This document shows, one piece after another, positions 12,090-14,396 of a stretch of 14,396 bases of DNA; position 1 is the stretch's first letter; each line of letters begins with the position of its first letter. Source of the DNA: Nostoc cf. edaphicum LEGE 07299. Its GTDB lineage: Bacteria > Cyanobacteriota > Cyanobacteriia > Cyanobacteriales > Nostocaceae. The position numbers and the translations under genes were made by a program. Location: the NCBI RefSeq assembly GCF_015207245.1, contig NZ_JADEXF010000007.1:1-14396 (forward strand), read 5' to 3'. Under the pieces are notes generated by a model that saw nothing but the letters and a program-made list of their open reading frames with translations, made no database searches and had not been told where the DNA came from.

Positions 12090-13295
12090 ATGAATTCAGC
12101 CGCAACCGCAACTATTCCATCTGCAACTATTCTGGGAGAAAATTCTACAGGCGTGGAGGCGATCTTTCAACTCCTGTCCAAGGAGTTTCAGCAGTCAACT
12201 AAAGCTTCGGAACAGAATTGCCACGACGTAGCAAGACGTATTACCACCGAAGTCTACCGGATTTGTCATGAGAGTAAACGTATCCAAGCTTCTGGATCTG
12301 TAGAAAGCTCGGCGATGACCCTGGCTCGGCATCGGCTGCAACAGTGTCTCAGGTACTATCAGTTGGGTTCAAATCGGGGCAGGGTCGAATTACACAGTAC
12401 TTTGAGTGCAATTATTTATCGATATATTAATCCTCCTCAGAAGCAATTGAGCTATCAAGGGCGGCTGACAATAATTGAAGATTTCCTCCAGAGTTTTTAT
12501 CTAGAGGCGTTGAACGCTTTCCGCCGAGAAAATCAACTCGGTGCCACTTATCGCCCTCAGACGCTCTTGGAATTGTCCGAGTATATGGCATTTACCGAGC
12601 GCTACGGCAAGCGACGCATTCCTTTACCAGGCCGTCAGCAACAGCTAATTATCCTGCGGGCGCAAACTTTTTCCCAACAGCAGCCTCCAGAAACCAGCGT
12701 AGATATAGAACAAGCCGCAGAAGGTAGCAATAATGAAGGTGACGGTTCTTGGGAAGAACCAGCAATTCACCAATTGCGCTCCACAATGGCAACGCAAGCC
12801 GAACCCGAACCCGAAGAAGACACCTTGCGCTCCGTTGTTGTTACGGAATTAATGAATTATCTCGAACAACGACAACAATCTGACTGCGCTGATTATTTTT
12901 CTCTCCGCCTCCAAGATTTATCAGCACAGGAAATTGAATCGGTTTTAGGTTTAACCCCTCGTCAGAGAGATTATTTGCAGCAGCGCTTTAAGTATCATTT
13001 GATTCGGTTTGCCCTGTTGCACCGTTGGGAATTAGTTCACGAGTGGCTGGAAGCTTCTTTGCACACCAATTTGGGTTTAACTCCCCAGCAATGGCAAGTA
13101 TATACAGCACAGCTGGACAATAAGCAACGGTCTTTATTAGAGTTGAAGCAACAAGGACAAGCTGATGAAAAAATAGCAAAAACTTTAGGGCTGTCAATGG
13201 CACAACTGCAAAAACGATGGTTTAAGATTCTTGAGCAAGCTTGGGAAATTCGTAACTCATTAGTTTCCGGATCAGGTGCATCTACTCATGAATAG
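12090..13295 (+). CDS. hetZ: HetZ, heterocyst differentiation regulator
   Basis: HetZ is a DNA-binding protein needed early in heterocyst differentiation; it acts with HetR and PatU on targets such as hetP. From ATG 12090 the product has 401 residues, the length I recall for Anabaena HetZ; a TTG five codons upstream is less likely. Residues 20-115 are helical. At about 127-147 lies IIEDFLQSFYLEALNAFRR, which resembles the core-binding helix of sigma region 2. A low-complexity acidic Gln/Glu stretch (about 195-245) separates it from two possible helix-turn-helix units, about 271-300 (SAQEIESVLGLTPRQRDYL) and 355-380 (DEKIAKTLGLSMAQLQKRW). Neither start has a clear Shine-Dalgarno. The stop overlaps the patU start, so the two are one operon, probably driven by the HetR-dependent promoter inside the upstream gene. 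Confidence 0.93.
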   Translation: MNSAATATIPSATILGENSTGVEAIFQLLSKEFQQSTKASEQNCHDVARRITTEVYRICHESKRIQASGSVESSAMTLARHRLQQCLRYYQLGSNRGRVELHSTLSAIIYRYINPPQKQLSYQGRLTIIEDFLQSFYLEALNAFRRENQLGATYRPQTLLELSEYMAFTERYGKRRIPLPGRQQQLIILRAQTFSQQQPPETSVDIEQAAEGSNNEGDGSWEEPAIHQLRSTMATQAEPEPEEDTLRSVVVTELMNYLEQRQQSDCADYFSLRLQDLSAQEIESVLGLTPRQRDYLQQRFKYHLIRFALLHRWELVHEWLEASLHTNLGLTPQQWQVYTAQLDNKQRSLLELKQQGQADEKIAKTLGLSMAQLQKRWFKILEQAWEIRNSLVSGSGASTHE

Positions 13296-14265
13296 TGACT
13301 CAGAATCCTTACAACACCGGTGTCTCGATTGGTTATTGACAGATGATGTCAAAAATAACGAGCAATCGGTAGAAGGTGAGGAAAATGACGGGGTAAAAAA
13401 CCTCCTCAACGAAGCCACTGCTTCAAAAAACAGTGAGCCAAAATTGGGAGGAACGCCCCAGACCTTTCAATTGGGAGAAATTCCTACTGTGCAAGATCGT
13501 TTTCAATCTGTCCTTAAGAATCGGTTACAAATCCAAGCTCAAGACCACCCACCGTTGTTTCCCTGGGAAACACAATTAATCGAATATCCTGATTTTGTTG
13601 ATGAGCCGTCAATGACACTCGTTCCTAGCTGGGGATGGATGGTACAACAGTCAAAGTTGACCTTGCCAACCCGCTTACCGGAAAGAGTTTTCCAGCAATT
13701 GCTAGAACAATGTCAGGCTTTAGTGACATCTTCAGTACCGTTGGGGGCAAAATTAGTTCAAGTGGTGGAGAACTTTTTTCCCAATGAGTCTCAAGCACTA
13801 AATGATATAGCTGGATTGGTGCTAAGAAGCACCTATCGGTCTGCAAGTACTTTGGAGACAATGCCCGCTATTCAGAGCGATTACTCAGATTTACAACCGC
13901 GTCAACAGATGGCTTTGTCGTTGCTAGCAGCTAAACAACTGCTGGAAAATCTGACTCTACCAGTTTCAGCAACCAGTCCGGTGGTAGAAAGACAATGGCT
14001 AACCAGTGTTGGTGCTTTGAACATCAGAGTAGAATACCAGTCTCTAGGTAAACTTACGAAGTTGCTTGTTCAAGCTGAGTTACCTGTTAAAGGAACTTTG
14101 ACCCTGCGGGGAAGTGGCACTTTAGCAATGACAACATCTTCGACTTCGGGATACTTAAATGTAGAGTTAGGCTGCGAGCAACTTAACCCAACTTATACCC
14201 TGGAAGTTGAATTTCCAGAAATAGACGAACAGTCGTTGTTATTTGTGATTAATTCCACGATTTAG
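13288..14265 (+). CDS. patU: PatU, heterocyst pattern regulator, unsplit form
   Basis: PatU affects heterocyst spacing; in Anabaena PCC 7120 the gene is split into patU5 and patU3, and the PatU3 part interacts with HetZ. Here one uninterrupted frame of 325 residues covers both parts. The ATG overlaps the hetZ stop in ATGAATAG, which argues for coupled translation; a GTG four codons upstream is possible but less likely. The N-terminal 60 residues are acidic and probably disordered. The motif PPLFPWE (88-94) and SWGWM are typical of this family. A helical middle (PERVFQQLLEQC to about 250) precedes a beta-rich C-terminus (GTLTLRGSGTL, YTLEVEFPEI). No enzymatic motif is seen; the molecular role is likely protein-protein contact. 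Confidence 0.88.
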   Translation: MNSDSESLQHRCLDWLLTDDVKNNEQSVEGEENDGVKNLLNEATASKNSEPKLGGTPQTFQLGEIPTVQDRFQSVLKNRLQIQAQDHPPLFPWETQLIEYPDFVDEPSMTLVPSWGWMVQQSKLTLPTRLPERVFQQLLEQCQALVTSSVPLGAKLVQVVENFFPNESQALNDIAGLVLRSTYRSASTLETMPAIQSDYSDLQPRQQMALSLLAAKQLLENLTLPVSATSPVVERQWLTSVGALNIRVEYQSLGKLTKLLVQAELPVKGTLTLRGSGTLAMTTSSTSGYLNVELGCEQLNPTYTLEVEFPEIDEQSLLFVINSTI

Positions 14266-14396
14266 TTTAAATTGCCACCGCTAGCACACTATGTCAATCA
14301 ACGCCGATATATATTAAGAGGATTTTCCTGGTTTTGAAGCTCATCCTATTTTTCAACAAGCGGTCATTAGGGTGTCTACGAGAAGCAGTTATTACA
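14266..14396. other. Right-edge sequence after patU
   Basis: No clear terminator follows patU. An ATG at 14291 reads only eight codons (MSINADIY) to TAA at 14315; the same frame then stays open to the edge (EDFPGFEAHPIFQQAV and on). This may be chance, or the start of a gene carrying a stop. The minus strand also has an open frame from the edge to a TGA near 14290. Too short to decide. Confidence 0.25.

Noticed and set aside
1..14396. tRNA, rRNA, CRISPR, transposase or phage genes
   Set aside because: Looked for T-loop-like motifs, regularly spaced direct repeats and transposase-like frames by eye; none found.

Overview
The window reads as chromosomal DNA of a filamentous, heterocyst-forming cyanobacterium of the Nostoc/Anabaena group. 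The evidence is the gene content and order (mreC-mreB, ssb, CPA2 antiporter, AMIN-amidase, murI, sds, hetZ-patU), nine exact HIP1 octamers (GCGATCGC), and the seven-base tandem repeats (STRR) in the spacers that are typical of Nostoc genomes. From memory, the order follows the region around alr0088-alr0101 of Anabaena PCC 7120; no alignment was run.

Left part (1-3647): the minus strand carries mreC, cut by the window edge, preceded by mreB. These encode the cell-shape and elongation scaffold. Diverging from mreB is a short ssb gene, with a good match to the cyanobacterial LexA (SOS) box directly before its ribosome binding site. A bidirectional hairpin separates ssb from a converging gene for an exported SIMPL-domain protein.

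Middle part (3648-8937): a CPA2 cation/proton antiporter (NhaS3-like) is followed by a 652-base spacer holding STRR, a G/C-rich imperfect inverted repeat and a possible folded RNA. Next come an exported zinc N-acetylmuramoyl-L-alanine amidase (AmiC type, with three AMIN-like units) and glutamate racemase. Both act on peptidoglycan, so with mreBC this is a cell-wall neighbourhood. A previously unlisted 57-codon gene for a one-span membrane protein lies on the minus strand after murI, and its last codons fall inside an STRR.

Right part (8938-14396): a 945-base gene-poor stretch leads to sds, the long-chain prenyl diphosphate synthase of plastoquinone synthesis. A minus-strand gene of unknown function follows, then hetZ and an unsplit patU, which overlap by 8 bases and encode heterocyst differentiation and pattern regulators. 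A 16-base near-palindrome resembling the HetR recognition site of hetZ lies inside the unknown gene, about 460-475 bases before hetZ. It suggests that this coding region also holds the distal hetZ promoter.

Most of the window is conserved housekeeping and developmental DNA. I see no defence island, transposase, CRISPR array, tRNA or rRNA. The items most worth a second look are the embedded HetR-like site, the sigma-factor-like look of HetZ, the LexA box, the small membrane protein, the candidate folded RNA near 5400, and the single amidase where relatives have two in tandem.
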